Assembly (NCBI RefSeq): GCF_018129005.1
Contig: NZ_JAAEDL010000005.1
Coordinates: forward strand, 124,001 to 188,000
Source: Neoroseomonas eburnea
GTDB taxonomy: Bacteria > Pseudomonadota > Alphaproteobacteria > Acetobacterales > Acetobacteraceae
Reading direction: 5' to 3'
DNA: 64,000 nucleotides
Positions 1-9,312 of this stretch are shown here, piece by piece. Each line of letters starts with the position of its first letter. Within the stretch, counting starts at the first letter, position 1. Under the pieces are notes generated by a model. It saw only the letters and a program-made list of their open reading frames with translations, did no database searches and had not been told where the DNA came from. The position numbers and the translations under genes are program-made.

Positions 1-162
1 GATGCCGGCCGCGCCGGTCTCCACGGTGCGGCGGACGATCTCGGCGCCGTCGCGCGACCACGGCTCGTCGGCGGTGTTGAGCCGTGCGTCGAACAGGGAC
101 GCCAGCCGCGCTTCCACATCCTCCGGCAGCTTCCGGGTGACGAGGATGACGGGCTTGGCCAT
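1..162 (-). CDS. D-2-hydroxyacid dehydrogenase, N-terminal 54 residues (cut by window edge)
   Basis: Reading leftward from an ATG at 162 gives a frame open to the window edge, beginning MAKPVILVTRKLPEDVEARL. This opening, a short hydrophobic strand followed by LP..VEARL, is typical of the N-terminal substrate-side domain of glyoxylate/hydroxypyruvate reductases of the NAD-dependent D-2-hydroxyacid dehydrogenase family. Those enzymes reduce 2-oxo acids to D-2-hydroxy acids in the cytoplasm. The nucleotide-binding and catalytic Arg/Glu/His segments lie outside the window, so the exact substrate cannot be judged. A purine-rich AGGAAG lies just upstream of the start. The gene is divergent from the SDR gene that follows, with about 125 bp between them. 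Confidence 0.75.
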   Translation of the reverse strand, partial: MAKPVILVTRKLPEDVEARLASLFDARLNTADEPWSRDGAEIVRRTVETGAAGI

Positions 163-287
163 GGAACACTTCCTGCCTGATTCGACGCGAGGGCGCCCAC
201 CATGGCGCGGGCCGCCCTGTCTTGCCAGGGGGCGGGGGAGGGGGCAGGGTCCGCGCCTGTTCGATGGCAGGAAACGGGGTCACGAAG

Positions 288-1079
288 ATGGATCTGGGTC
301 TCAAGGGCAAGCGCGCGCTGGTGATGGGCGGGGCCAAGGGCCTCGGCCGGTCGATCGCCGATGCGATCGCCGCCGAAGGGGCGGTGCTGACGATCAGCGG
401 CCGCGACACCGCGGCAATGGCGACGGCGGCCGAGGAGCTCAAGGCCGTGGGTGCCCAGGCGGTGACGACCGTGGTCGCGGATGTCGGCAATGGCGAGGAC
501 ATGGACCGCCTGGCCGAGGCCGCGGTGAAGGCGATGGGCGGCGTCGACATCCTGGTGCTGAACCACGGCGGCCCGCCGGTCTGCACCGCTTCCGAGATGA
601 AGGAAGCGGACCTGGTGAAGTGGTTCCAGAACATCGTCGTCTCGCCGATCCGCATCACCATGAAGCTGATGCCGGCGATGCGGGCGCAGAAGTGGGGGCG
701 CGTCATCGTCGTCGGGTCCTCGGGCATGCATCACCCGATCCCGACGCTGGCGCTGTCCAACACGCTGCGCGCCTCGATCTGGGCCTGGCTCAAGACGCTG
801 TCGGGCGAGGTGGCCGCCGACGGCGTGACGATGAACGTGCTCGCCCCGGGCACCATCCTGACCGACCGCGTGCGCGGCACCAGCACGGTGCGCGCGGAGA
901 AGGAAGGCATCACCTTCGACGAGGCGCTGTCCAAGGCGGCGAAGGAGATCCCGATGGGCCGCCTCGGCAAGCCGGAGGACTATGGGCCGATGGGCGCCTT
1001 CCTGGCCGGGGAGACCGGCGGCTACATCACGGGCACGATGATCCGCGTCGATGGCGGGCGCGTGCGAAGCATGCTGTGA
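288..1079 (+). CDS. SDR-family oxidoreductase with atypical active site
   Basis: A 263-residue short-chain dehydrogenase/reductase of normal length. The Rossmann glycine motif GGAKGLG is at residues 14-20, an NHGG in place of NNAG sits near residue 90, and the PG...TDR segment follows near residue 185. The catalytic Ser pair (SSG) is present, but the position of the usual YxxxK reads SNTLR, so Tyr is Ser and Lys is Arg. A subgroup of FabG-like SDRs shares this replacement, so it need not mean a dead gene, but the usual proton relay is missing. I chose the ATG at 288 because the fold begins immediately after it; an ATG at 264 would add 8 residues. The next gene, 87 bp downstream, is an amidohydrolase. 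Substrate unknown. Confidence 0.8.
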   Translation: MDLGLKGKRALVMGGAKGLGRSIADAIAAEGAVLTISGRDTAAMATAAEELKAVGAQAVTTVVADVGNGEDMDRLAEAAVKAMGGVDILVLNHGGPPVCTASEMKEADLVKWFQNIVVSPIRITMKLMPAMRAQKWGRVIVVGSSGMHHPIPTLALSNTLRASIWAWLKTLSGEVAADGVTMNVLAPGTILTDRVRGTSTVRAEKEGITFDEALSKAAKEIPMGRLGKPEDYGPMGAFLAGETGGYITGTMIRVDGGRVRSML

Positions 1080-1166
1080 GCCCCCGCGGACCGGATGCGC
1101 AGGGCGCTTCGCGCGCCCCGCGCCGAAGGCCCGATCGGATGCTGCGCAACCACAGGGACTGAGACG

Positions 1167-2432
1167 ATGCTGCCGAACCTGACCCCCGACATGGACCTCG
1201 CCGCGGAACTCTTCGCCGGCCTGCGCGCGGGGAGCGCAGACGGGGAAGGGGTGACGCGCGAGGCCTACGGCCCCGGCGAACGCATGGCGCATGCGCTGGT
1301 GCGCGACGCCGCCGACCGGATCGGGCTGGAGAGCCGGACGGATGTCGCGGGCAATCTCTACATGACCCTGCCCGGGGCGGATCGTTCGGCGAAGCAGATC
1401 ATCATCGGCAGCCATCTCGATTCCGTCCGCCAGGGCGGCAACTACGACGGCGCGGCGGGCGTGCTCTCCGGCCTCGCCGCGGTGGCGGGGATGAAGCGCG
1501 CGGGCTTCGTGCCCGGGCGCGACATCACCGTCATGGCGATCCGGTCGGAGGAGGCGGGGGCCTGGTTCCCCGTCTCCTACCCCGGCAGCCGCATGTCGCT
1601 CGGTCTGTTCAAGGCGGATGGGCTGGAGATCAGGCGGCAGGATTCGGGGCGAACCCTTGCCGACCACATGCGCGAGGAGGGCTTCGACCCCGACGCCGTG
1701 GCGCGCGGGGAACACGCGCTCGGCCCGCACAACGTCGCCGGCTATCTCGAACTGCACATCGAGCAGGGGCCGGTGCTGGACAGCGAGGAAGTGCCGATCG
1801 GCATCGTCACCGGCATCCCCGGCAGCCGCCGCCTGCGCCAGGGCCGCGTGGTCGGCGAGTACAACCATTCCGGCGCGACGCCGCGCAAGTACCGGCGGGA
1901 CGCGGCGGCGGCGCTGGCCGAACTCGTGCACCGCATGGACGAGGAATGGTGCCGGCTGGACACGATGGGCCATGTGCTGGTCTCCACCTTCTGCACCATG
2001 GCGACGACGGCCGAGGCCGGCTTCACCAAGATCGCCGGCGAGGCGACCTTCCAGCTCGACGTGCGCAGCGTCAGCCCGCACGCCTGCGACCTGATGTTCG
2101 AGGCGCTGCACCGCTTCATGGCGGAGATCGAGGCCCGCCACGGCGTGCGCTTCGACCTCGGCCCCGAGACCGGCAGCCGCGCCGCCATCATGGACGAGGG
2201 CATCCGCGCCGGGCTGAAGCGCGCCGCCGAGGCGCTCGGCATCGCGCATCTGGAGATGGCCTCCGGCGCCGGCCATGACGCGGCCGCCTTCGCCGAGGCG
2301 AGGATCCCGTCGAGCATGCTTTTCGTGCGCAACCAGAACGGCAGCCACAACCCGAAGGAGGACATGCGCATGGAGGACTTCGCCGCCGCCTGCGCCGTCG
2401 TCCAGCGCTGGGCGGCAGAGGCGGCGCAGTAG
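1167..2432 (+). CDS. Zn-dependent N-carbamoyl-L-amino-acid hydrolase / allantoate amidohydrolase family (M20)
   Basis: A 421-residue amidase of the hydantoinase/carbamoylase branch of peptidase family M20. It hydrolyses N-carbamoyl amino acids or ureido compounds using two metal ions. Metal-site motifs are visible in order: GSHLDSV (residues 81-87), YDGAAGV (93-99), RSEEAG, HIEQGPVL and, near the C-terminus, SGAGHDAA followed by SHNPKED. The family normally runs 400-420 residues. The start at 1167 matches the family N-terminus; an earlier ATG at 1095 would add 24 low-complexity residues. The next gene, a LysR regulator, begins 7 bp after its stop. Nearby HyuA/HyuB genes fit a role in hydantoin, oxoproline or ureide breakdown. 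Exact substrate is not readable from sequence. Confidence 0.85.
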   Translation: MLPNLTPDMDLAAELFAGLRAGSADGEGVTREAYGPGERMAHALVRDAADRIGLESRTDVAGNLYMTLPGADRSAKQIIIGSHLDSVRQGGNYDGAAGVLSGLAAVAGMKRAGFVPGRDITVMAIRSEEAGAWFPVSYPGSRMSLGLFKADGLEIRRQDSGRTLADHMREEGFDPDAVARGEHALGPHNVAGYLELHIEQGPVLDSEEVPIGIVTGIPGSRRLRQGRVVGEYNHSGATPRKYRRDAAAALAELVHRMDEEWCRLDTMGHVLVSTFCTMATTAEAGFTKIAGEATFQLDVRSVSPHACDLMFEALHRFMAEIEARHGVRFDLGPETGSRAAIMDEGIRAGLKRAAEALGIAHLEMASGAGHDAAAFAEARIPSSMLFVRNQNGSHNPKEDMRMEDFAAACAVVQRWAAEAAQ

Positions 2433-2439
2433 GGGGCGC

Positions 2440-3327
2440 ATGCGCGACCTGCGATCGCTCGAGACCGTCATCTGGGTGGTCCGCCTCGGCGGCTTCCGGG
2501 CCGCCGCGGCGAAGCTGAACACCACGCAGTCGGCGATCTCGGCCCGCATCGGGCAGTTGGAGAAGGAACTCGGCGTCCGCATCTTCCAGCGCGGCCCGCG
2601 CGTGACGCTGACCGCGGAGGGCACTGCCCTGCTGCGCTACGCGGAACAGATGGTCGATCTGCGCGAGGAGATGCTGCGCGCCATTGCCGACCCCGCCGCC
2701 ATGCGCGGCCTGCTGCGCATCGGCGTCTCGGAAACCCTGGCGCATACCCTGCTGCCGCGCCTGGTCGAACGCATCGGCGCGGCGCATCCCGGCATCGTGC
2801 TGGACATGGTGGTGGACATCACCCCGGCGCTGCGCCAGAGCCTGGCGGCCGGGCATATCGACGTCGCCATGCTCGCCGGCACGGTGGAGGACCCGCGCGT
2901 GGTCAACCAGCCGCTCTGTTCCTACCCGCTCGGCTGGCTGGCGAGCCCGTCGCTCGGCCTGCCGGAACGCCCGCTGCGCCTCGCCGAGCTGACGCGCTGG
3001 CCGATCCTCAGCTTCTCCCACGATACGGAGGTCTCGGCGGAGTTGCGCCGCTGCTTCGCAGAGGCGGGGGGGCCGGGGGTGCGGCTGTGGGGCAGCACCT
3101 CCATCGCGACCATGGCGGAACTGGCCCAGGCCGGCGTCTGCATCAGCGTCATGCAGGTGGTCGCAGCGGAGCGGGAGATCGCCGCCGGCACCTTGCGCAT
3201 CCTGGAAGTGGCGGATGTCGCCCTGCCTGCCGTGGACTTCCACGTCAGCTATCTGCGCAAGCCGGACAGCCACCTCTCGGCGACCATCGCGGGGCTGGCG
3301 CGGGAGCTGGCCGGACCGCCCGGCTGA
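2440..3327 (+). CDS. LysR-family transcriptional regulator
   Basis: A 295-residue LysR-type regulator. The N-terminal winged helix is classic: residues 1-60 contain [20 protein letters not shown], then an ELGVRIFQR segment and the LTAEG wing. The rest is the two-lobed periplasmic-binding-protein-like effector domain. It sits 7 bp after the carbamoylase gene and 86 bp before the D-glutamate cyclase-like gene, all in the same direction. It therefore probably controls this amidohydrolase/cyclase/oxoprolinase block, perhaps sensing an acidic amino-acid derivative. That assignment is by position only. Unlike many LysR genes it is not divergent from its presumed target. Confidence 0.88.
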   Translation: MRDLRSLETVIWVVRLGGFRAAAAKLNTTQSAISARIGQLEKELGVRIFQRGPRVTLTAEGTALLRYAEQMVDLREEMLRAIADPAAMRGLLRIGVSETLAHTLLPRLVERIGAAHPGIVLDMVVDITPALRQSLAAGHIDVAMLAGTVEDPRVVNQPLCSYPLGWLASPSLGLPERPLRLAELTRWPILSFSHDTEVSAELRRCFAEAGGPGVRLWGSTSIATMAELAQAGVCISVMQVVAAEREIAAGTLRILEVADVALPAVDFHVSYLRKPDSHLSATIAGLARELAGPPG

Positions 3328-3413
3328 TTTTTTCGATCACCCCGATCCAAATTCCGCGTTCGACAGTCGGGGCGCGAAGGGTTGGAATGCCTGCCCGACC
3401 GAGGAGGCCCCGC

Positions 3414-4211
3414 ATGGACCACAATCCCGTGCAGCATGAGACCGGCTGGGACGTCCGCCAGCGCATCCGCCGTGGCGAATGGCCGCACCCGACGGGCGGC
3501 ATGGCGCCCGGCTATGTCCAGGCGAACCTCGCCATCCTGCCGCGCGATCTCGCCGCCGATTTCCAGCGCTTCTGCGCCCTGAACCCCAAGCCCTGCCCGT
3601 TGCTGGCGAGTTCCGAGCCGGGCGACCCGACCCTGCCGAGCCTCGGCCGCGACATCGACATCCGCACCGACATCGGCACCTACCGCGTCTGGCGGGATGG
3701 GGTGATGGTGGGGGAGGTGCACGACATCCGCGACCTCTGGCGCGACGATCTCGTGGCCTTCCTGCTCGGCTGCTCGCATTCCTTCGAGGAGGCGCTGCTC
3801 GCCGACGGCCTGCCGCTGCGCCACATGGAACAGGGCAGGGCGGTCCCGGTCTACACCACCAACGTCCCGACGGTGCCGGCGGGGCCGTTCCATGGGCCGC
3901 TGGTGGTTTCCATGCGCCCCTTCGCCCCGGCGGATGCCATCCGCGCCATCCAGATCACCTCCCGCTTCCCCTCGGTGCATGGCGCGCCGGTGCATATCGG
4001 CAAGCCGGAGATGATCGGCATCGCCGATCTCGCCAAGGTTGATGCCGGCCAGGGCGTCGACATGACGGAGGACGAAATGCCCGTCTTCTGGGCGTGCGGG
4101 GTCACGCCGCAGGCAGTGGTCGCGGCGACCAGGCCGCCCTTCTGCATCACCCATGCGCCCGGCTGCATGCTGGTGACCGACCTGGTGAATTCGCGCCTCG
4201 CCGTCTTCTGA
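3414..4211 (+). CDS. D-glutamate cyclase / DUF1445 (UPF0317) family protein
   Basis: A 265-residue protein matching the DUF1445 family throughout. It has an N-terminal [18 protein letters not shown] segment, a [13 protein letters not shown] segment near residue 120, the [10 protein letters not shown] strand, and a C-terminal CGVTPQ..V...[13 protein letters not shown] block. The characterised mammalian homologue is a mitochondrial D-glutamate cyclase converting D-glutamate to 5-oxo-D-proline; bacterial members were long labelled putative hydro-lyases. The ATG at 3414 follows a strong GAGGAGG site. The next two genes encode hydantoinase/5-oxoprolinase subunits, which makes an oxoproline-related role plausible here. 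Family membership is secure; the reaction in this organism is inferred. Confidence 0.85.
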   Translation: MDHNPVQHETGWDVRQRIRRGEWPHPTGGMAPGYVQANLAILPRDLAADFQRFCALNPKPCPLLASSEPGDPTLPSLGRDIDIRTDIGTYRVWRDGVMVGEVHDIRDLWRDDLVAFLLGCSHSFEEALLADGLPLRHMEQGRAVPVYTTNVPTVPAGPFHGPLVVSMRPFAPADAIRAIQITSRFPSVHGAPVHIGKPEMIGIADLAKVDAGQGVDMTEDEMPVFWACGVTPQAVVAATRPPFCITHAPGCMLVTDLVNSRLAVF

Positions 4212-4288
4212 TCCCGCCCGGCGCGCGGTATGCACCGGCACGCCATATGCAATCCCGCGTCTCACGACCTCCGGATTTTCAGGACAGC

Positions 4289-6376
4289 ATGACATCCGAC
4301 ACGGCCAATGCCCGCCTTGCCGTCGATATCGGCGGCACCTTCACCGACCTCGCCATCGAGAAGGGCGACCAGCGCTGGACGGCCAAGGTCCTCACCACGC
4401 CCCATGCGCCGGAACAGGGCGTGCTGGAAGGCGTGCGCCAGGTGCTCGCCAAGGCGGCGATGGCGCCGGGTGACCTCGCGCTGCTCATCCACGGCACGAC
4501 GCTCGCGACGAACGCGATCATCGAACGCAAGGGCGCGAAGACCGCGCTGCTGACGACCGAGGGCTTCCGCGACGTCCTCGCGCTGGCCAACGAGGCGCGC
4601 TACGACCAGTACGACCTCAACATCGACCTGCCGCAGCCGCTGGTGCGCCGCCGCTGGCGCCTGCCGGTGCCGGAGCGCCTCGACAACACCGGCAAGGTGC
4701 TGCTGCCGCTGGACGAGGACGCGGTGCGCGCGCATGTCGCCTTCCTGCGCGAGGAAGGGATCGAGAGCCTCGCGATCGGCTTCCTGCACGGCTTCGTCAA
4801 TCCGGCGCACGAACAGCGCGCCGCCGCCATCGTGCGCGAGATGTGGCCGGAGCTGCCGGTCTCGCTGTCGAGCGAGGTCTCGCCCGAGATGCGCGAATGG
4901 GAGCGCTTCTCCACCACCGTCGCCAATGCCTATGTCCAGCCGCTGATGGCGAGCTACCTCGGCCGGCTCGAGGTCGGGCTGCGCGCGGCGGGCCTGGCCT
5001 GCCCGCTGTTCCTGATGCTCTCGGGCGGCGGGCTGACCACGATCGAGACGGCATCGCGCTTCCCGATCCGCCTGGTGGAATCCGGCCCGGCGGGCGGGGC
5101 GATCTTCTCGGCCTTCGTCGCGAAGCAGCGCGGCTTCGACAAGGTGCTGTCCTTCGACATGGGCGGCACCACGGCGAAGGTCTGCCTGATCGACGATTTC
5201 CGCCCGCAGGCGAGCCGCACCTTCGAGGTCGCGCGCGTCGGCCGCTTCAAGAAGGGCTCCGGCCTGCCGCTGCGCATCCCCGTCATCGAGATGGTGGAGA
5301 TCGGCGCCGGCGGCGGATCCATCGCCCAGGTGGACAGCATGGGCCGCATCCAGGTGGGGCCGGAATCGGCAGGCGCCGATCCGGGGCCTGCCTGCTACGG
5401 CCGCGGCGGCACGCATCCGGCGGTGACGGATGCGAACCTCGCGCTCGGGCGCTACCAGCCGGAGCTCTTCGCCGGCGGATCGCTGCCGCTGAAGCCGGAG
5501 CTCTCGCGCGCGGCGCTGGCCGAACATGTCGGCGGCAAGCTGGGCCTGTCCGCCGACATGGCCGGCCTCGGCGTGGTCGAGATGGTGGACGAGAACATGG
5601 CGAACGCCGCCCGCGTCCACGCCATCGAAAGCGGCAAGGGCTATGACGGGCGCATCGTCATCGCCTTCGGCGGCGGCGGGCCGGTGCATGGCTACCGCGT
5701 CTGCGAGAAGGTCGGCGTGAAGCGCATGCTGGTGCCCTCCGGCGCCGGCGTCGGCTCCGCCATCGGCTTCCTGCGCGCGCCGGTGGCCTACGAGGTGGTG
5801 AAGTCGCTGTATCAGCGCTTCGGCTCCTTCGACCTCAAGGCGGTGAACGGCCTGCTGGCGTCGATGTCGGCGGAAGCGACGAAGGTCGTCTCCGAAGGCG
5901 CCTTCGGCCAGCCGGTCGAGGAAACCCGCATCGCCTACATGCGCTATGTCGGCCAGGGCCACGAGATCTCCGTGCCGCTGCCGCCGCGTGCGCTGACCGA
6001 GGCCGATGTCGCCGAGATCCGCGCCCTCTACGACAGCGAATACACCCGCTTCTATGACCGGCCGGTGCCGGGATCGGATGTGGAGATCCTCTCCTTCGCC
6101 GTCACCGTCCGCACGGTGGAGGCGCATGTGGAACCGGCCGCGCCGGTCGCCGACGGCGCGCCGCCCAAGCCCATCCGCCACCAGATGGTCCGCGACACCG
6201 CGACCGGCGAGGTGACGGAATGGCCCGTCTACGACCGCGAGCACATGTCCCCCGGCGCGCATGTCGCCGGCCCCGCCATCGTGGCGGAAGCCGAGACCAG
6301 CACGCTGATCGGGCCCGGCTGGACCTGCCGGATGGATGGGCTCGGCTATCTCGACCTGACGCAGGAGGCCGCGTGA
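4289..6376 (+). CDS. hyuA: Hydantoinase/5-oxoprolinase subunit A
   Basis: A 695-residue HyuA/5-oxoprolinase N-half protein. It starts with the actin-fold nucleotide-binding signature VDIGGTFTDLAI (residues about 10-21), followed by HGTTLATNAIIERKG, SGGGLTTIETA, the second phosphate loop SFDMGGTTAKVCLI, and AFGGGGPVHGYRV toward the C-terminus. These enzymes couple ATP hydrolysis to opening of a cyclic amide such as hydantoin, 5-oxoproline or N-methylhydantoin, acting with subunit B. Length is normal. The start follows AGGACAGC; an in-frame ATG at 4247 lacks a better site. Its stop overlaps the start of hyuB (TGATG), so the two are translationally coupled. Confidence 0.92.
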   Translation: MTSDTANARLAVDIGGTFTDLAIEKGDQRWTAKVLTTPHAPEQGVLEGVRQVLAKAAMAPGDLALLIHGTTLATNAIIERKGAKTALLTTEGFRDVLALANEARYDQYDLNIDLPQPLVRRRWRLPVPERLDNTGKVLLPLDEDAVRAHVAFLREEGIESLAIGFLHGFVNPAHEQRAAAIVREMWPELPVSLSSEVSPEMREWERFSTTVANAYVQPLMASYLGRLEVGLRAAGLACPLFLMLSGGGLTTIETASRFPIRLVESGPAGGAIFSAFVAKQRGFDKVLSFDMGGTTAKVCLIDDFRPQASRTFEVARVGRFKKGSGLPLRIPVIEMVEIGAGGGSIAQVDSMGRIQVGPESAGADPGPACYGRGGTHPAVTDANLALGRYQPELFAGGSLPLKPELSRAALAEHVGGKLGLSADMAGLGVVEMVDENMANAARVHAIESGKGYDGRIVIAFGGGGPVHGYRVCEKVGVKRMLVPSGAGVGSAIGFLRAPVAYEVVKSLYQRFGSFDLKAVNGLLASMSAEATKVVSEGAFGQPVEETRIAYMRYVGQGHEISVPLPPRALTEADVAEIRALYDSEYTRFYDRPVPGSDVEILSFAVTVRTVEAHVEPAAPVADGAPPKPIRHQMVRDTATGEVTEWPVYDREHMSPGAHVAGPAIVAEAETSTLIGPGWTCRMDGLGYLDLTQEAA

Positions 6377-8052
6377 TGAGCAAGGAAACAGGCGCACTCG
6401 CGCAGATCCAGCGCCAGATCCAGTGGAACCGCCTGATCGCGGTGGTCGAGGAACAGGCGCAGACCATGATCCGCACCGCCTTCAGCACCACGGTGCGCGA
6501 GGCGGGCGACCTTTCGGCCGGCATCTTCGACCTGGAAGGCCGGATGCTCGCCCAGGCCGTGACCGGCACGCCGGGCCATGTGAATTCCATGGCGGAATCG
6601 GTCGGGCACTTCCTCAAGAAGTTCCCGGCGCATGTGATGAAGCCGGGCGACCACTACATCACCAACGACCCCTGGCTCGCCACCGGCCACCTGCATGACC
6701 TCACCGTGGTCACGCCGGCCTTCCGCAACGGCAGGATCGTCGGGCTGTTTGCCAACACCGCGCACATCATCGACATCGGCGGCCTCGGCATGGGGCCGGA
6801 AGGGCGGAGCGTCTTCGAGGAAGGCCTCTACATCCCGATCGTGAAGTGCTTCGACCGCAACGTCCCGAACGAGACCTTCTTCGACTTCATCCGCGCGGGG
6901 TCCCGCACGCCGGTCGAGCTGGAAGGCGACATCTACTCGCTTTGCGCCTGCAACGACGCCGGCGCGAAGCGGCTCGTCGAGATGATGGACGAGTTCGCGA
7001 TGGACAGCCTCGACGAGCTCGGCGGCTACATCTTCGACGCGAGCACCCGTGCCACGCTGGCCGAGATCGCGAAGCTGCCGCGCGATACCTACCGTGCCGA
7101 GATCAAGTCCGACGGATACGAGGCGCCGGTCACACTCAAGGCGGCGATGACGATCCATGACGATCGCATCGTGGTGAATTTCGCCGGCACCTCCGGCCTG
7201 TCCAACCGCGGCATCAATGTCCCACCCGCCTATTGCCGCGCCTATGCCTGCTTCGGCATCAAGTGCGTGGTCGCGCCGGAAGTGCCGAACAACTGGGCGA
7301 GCCTGCTGCCCTTCCAGATGGAGATCCCGGAAGGCTGCATCCTCAACGCGCCGCATCCCTATCCGGTGTCGGTGCGCCACGTCGTCGGCCAGCTCCTGCC
7401 GGACCTGATGATGGGCTGCCTGCACCAGGCGGTGCCGGAACGGGTCAATGCGGAAGGCTCCTCGGCCCTGTGGAACCCGCCGCTGCGGGGTGGCTCCCAG
7501 GTGTCCGGCCAGGCGGCGGAGACCGAGGATTTCGAGATCATCACCTTCAACTCCGGCGGCACCGGCGCGCGGCCGACCAAGGACGGGCTCGACGGCACGG
7601 CCTTCCCCTCCGGCGTGCGCACCATGCCGGTGGAAGCCACCGAGAACGTCGCGCCGGTGATCTTCTGGCAGAAGCAGCTCCGCCCGGATTCCGCCGGCGC
7701 CGGCCGCACCCGCGGCGGCTTCGGCCAGGTGATGGAGATCGGCGCCAAGGGCGACGCCGAATTCGCGGTGAACGCCATCTTCGACCGCGTCGCGAACCCG
7801 CCCAAGGGCCGCGACGGTGGTGGGGAGGGTGCGGCCGGCTGGGTCGGGCTGAACGACCCGAACGGCACCGTTCTGCGCACCAAGGGCTTCCAGATCGTCC
7901 CGAAGGGCAAGCATCTGCTGCTGAAGCTGCCCGGCGGCGGCGGGATGGGGGACCCGAAGGAACGCGACCCCGATCTGGTGAAGCGCGATGTCGAGGATGG
8001 GCTGGTGAGCCTGGAGGCGGCGCGGGCCGTCTACGGCTTCAAGAGTGGCTGA
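6376..8052 (+). CDS. hyuB: Hydantoinase/5-oxoprolinase subunit B
   Basis: A 558-residue HyuB protein, the partner of HyuA in an ATP-dependent cyclic-amide hydrolase. Family landmarks include the N-terminal IQWNRLIAVVEEQAQTM, TAFSTTVREAGDLSAG, PGHVNSMAESV, the YITNDPWLATGHLHD segment near residue 100, and the C-terminal glycine-rich RTRGGFGQVMEIGAKGDAEF and PGGGGMGDP. Length is as expected for the split two-gene form. Its start codon shares bases with the hyuA stop. Its own last codons overlap the next gene by 8 nt, which is unusual because that next gene is not a known partner of this enzyme. Confidence 0.92.
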   Translation: MSKETGALAQIQRQIQWNRLIAVVEEQAQTMIRTAFSTTVREAGDLSAGIFDLEGRMLAQAVTGTPGHVNSMAESVGHFLKKFPAHVMKPGDHYITNDPWLATGHLHDLTVVTPAFRNGRIVGLFANTAHIIDIGGLGMGPEGRSVFEEGLYIPIVKCFDRNVPNETFFDFIRAGSRTPVELEGDIYSLCACNDAGAKRLVEMMDEFAMDSLDELGGYIFDASTRATLAEIAKLPRDTYRAEIKSDGYEAPVTLKAAMTIHDDRIVVNFAGTSGLSNRGINVPPAYCRAYACFGIKCVVAPEVPNNWASLLPFQMEIPEGCILNAPHPYPVSVRHVVGQLLPDLMMGCLHQAVPERVNAEGSSALWNPPLRGGSQVSGQAAETEDFEIITFNSGGTGARPTKDGLDGTAFPSGVRTMPVEATENVAPVIFWQKQLRPDSAGAGRTRGGFGQVMEIGAKGDAEFAVNAIFDRVANPPKGRDGGGEGAAGWVGLNDPNGTVLRTKGFQIVPKGKHLLLKLPGGGGMGDPKERDPDLVKRDVEDGLVSLEAARAVYGFKSG

Positions 8053-9271
8053 CGCCTACCCAAGGCTGGTGTTGCAGGACGACGACGGCGGGCAGGTGCT
8101 GCCTGCCGTCTCGCTTGTCGGCACCGGTCGGAATGAAGCGTGGCTCAGGGATTTTCTGCTGCAACATCCCTCCGCGCTGCCGGCGGGCGAGATCGATCCG
8201 GCCTTCGATCAGCCCGTCGCGATCTGCTCGGAGTTGCGGACGCCCGCCGGCCCCGCGGATGCGTTCTTCGCCAATCGTCACGGGCAACTGATCCTGGTCG
8301 AATGCAAGCTGTGGCGGAACCCTCAGGCGCGTCGCGAGGTCGTGGGCCAGATCCTTGACTACGCGAAGGAGCTCACACGCTGGGGCTACGGTGAATTGCA
8401 GGCGGCCGTATCGCAGCGATTGGGCACCGGTGGACAGAACTCGCTCTTTCGCCAGGTCGCCGAACGGCATCCCGACCTCGAAGAGGCCCGCTTCGTCGAT
8501 GCTGTTTCGTCGAATCTCCAGAAGGGACGGTTTCTGCTGCTGGTCGCCGGTGACGGCATTCATCCGACCGCGCGGGCCATGTCCGAGTACCTCCAGGAGC
8601 ACGCGGCGCTACGCTTCACGCTCGCGATGGTCGAGATGAAGGGATACGCGCTACCGGATGGCCGCTTGCTGGTGCAGCCGCGCCTGCTGATGCGAACGGA
8701 GGAAGTCGAGCGCACGGTCTTTCGGGCCCTGGAGGCCGCCGGCGTGCAAGGCGATGCGTCACAGCCGGTTGCCGAGGACAATGGATCCGTCCTGGATGCG
8801 GAGGAAGGATTCTCCTACGAGGCGGACAAGGCCTTCTGGACGGCCTTTGAAGACCGGGTGAAGTTTGACGATCCGGACCAACAGATTCCGCGACGGAAGG
8901 GCCCGAGCAGCGCCCGGGCGAATGTCCTCACCCCTGACGTCTGGCTCAACGTGTATCGTTCACGCGGCGACGGAACGATCGGCGTGGTGCTTCGACTCCG
9001 CGGCAAGGCAACTGGCCTCCAGCTCTACGAGCGTCTTGCTGCGGACGCCGATGCGATCGAGGCCGAACTGCACGAGCGATATGGGAACCTGTCGCTGAAC
9101 TGGCGAGGTTGGCAGGAGGACCGCAATACGGCGGCGGTCAGCATCCAGCGAGAGGAACGCTTCGACGCCGGAAGCACCGAACGGCATCTTGCCTATCTCA
9201 CCGAGGCTGCATCAGCCATGATTGCGGTGTTCCGTCCGCGCCTTCGAGTGCTCCTGGACGGCGGTGCATAG
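8045..9271 (+). CDS. Hypothetical protein with PD-(D/E)XK nuclease-like N-terminal domain
   Basis: A 408-residue protein of no family I can name. Residues 50-110 look like a restriction-endonuclease fold: Asp72 in PADAFF, then a hydrophobic strand ending in the E-x-K triad at 86-88 (VECKLW), and a helix with Gln102 (GQILDYA). The C-terminal half (about 290-405) has the feel of a DUF4268-type domain found in such proteins. It starts at a GTG that overlaps the end of hyuB by 8 nt, so it is co-transcribed with the oxoprolinase operon. Its third codon positions look less GC-biased than its neighbours, which may mean later acquisition. Possible roles are DNA repair, a solitary nuclease, or defence; none is shown. 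Confidence 0.6.
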   Translation: MADAYPRLVLQDDDGGQVLPAVSLVGTGRNEAWLRDFLLQHPSALPAGEIDPAFDQPVAICSELRTPAGPADAFFANRHGQLILVECKLWRNPQARREVVGQILDYAKELTRWGYGELQAAVSQRLGTGGQNSLFRQVAERHPDLEEARFVDAVSSNLQKGRFLLLVAGDGIHPTARAMSEYLQEHAALRFTLAMVEMKGYALPDGRLLVQPRLLMRTEEVERTVFRALEAAGVQGDASQPVAEDNGSVLDAEEGFSYEADKAFWTAFEDRVKFDDPDQQIPRRKGPSSARANVLTPDVWLNVYRSRGDGTIGVVLRLRGKATGLQLYERLAADADAIEAELHERYGNLSLNWRGWQEDRNTAAVSIQREERFDAGSTERHLAYLTEAASAMIAVFRPRLRVLLDGGA

Positions 9272-9312
9272 CCGGGCCCGAAGCCATACGGTTCCCGCAC
9301 CCTCGGTGCTCG

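Noticed and set aside
2-1162. 386-residue plus-strand frame across the SDR gene
   Set aside because: Arg/Gly-rich shadow reading. The SDR frame carries all motifs and correct codon bias.
4262-6397. 711-residue open frame antisense to hyuA
   Set aside because: It lies opposite a clearly conserved enzyme, is rich in Arg, His and Ala as expected for a shadow frame in high-GC DNA, and shows no family motif.
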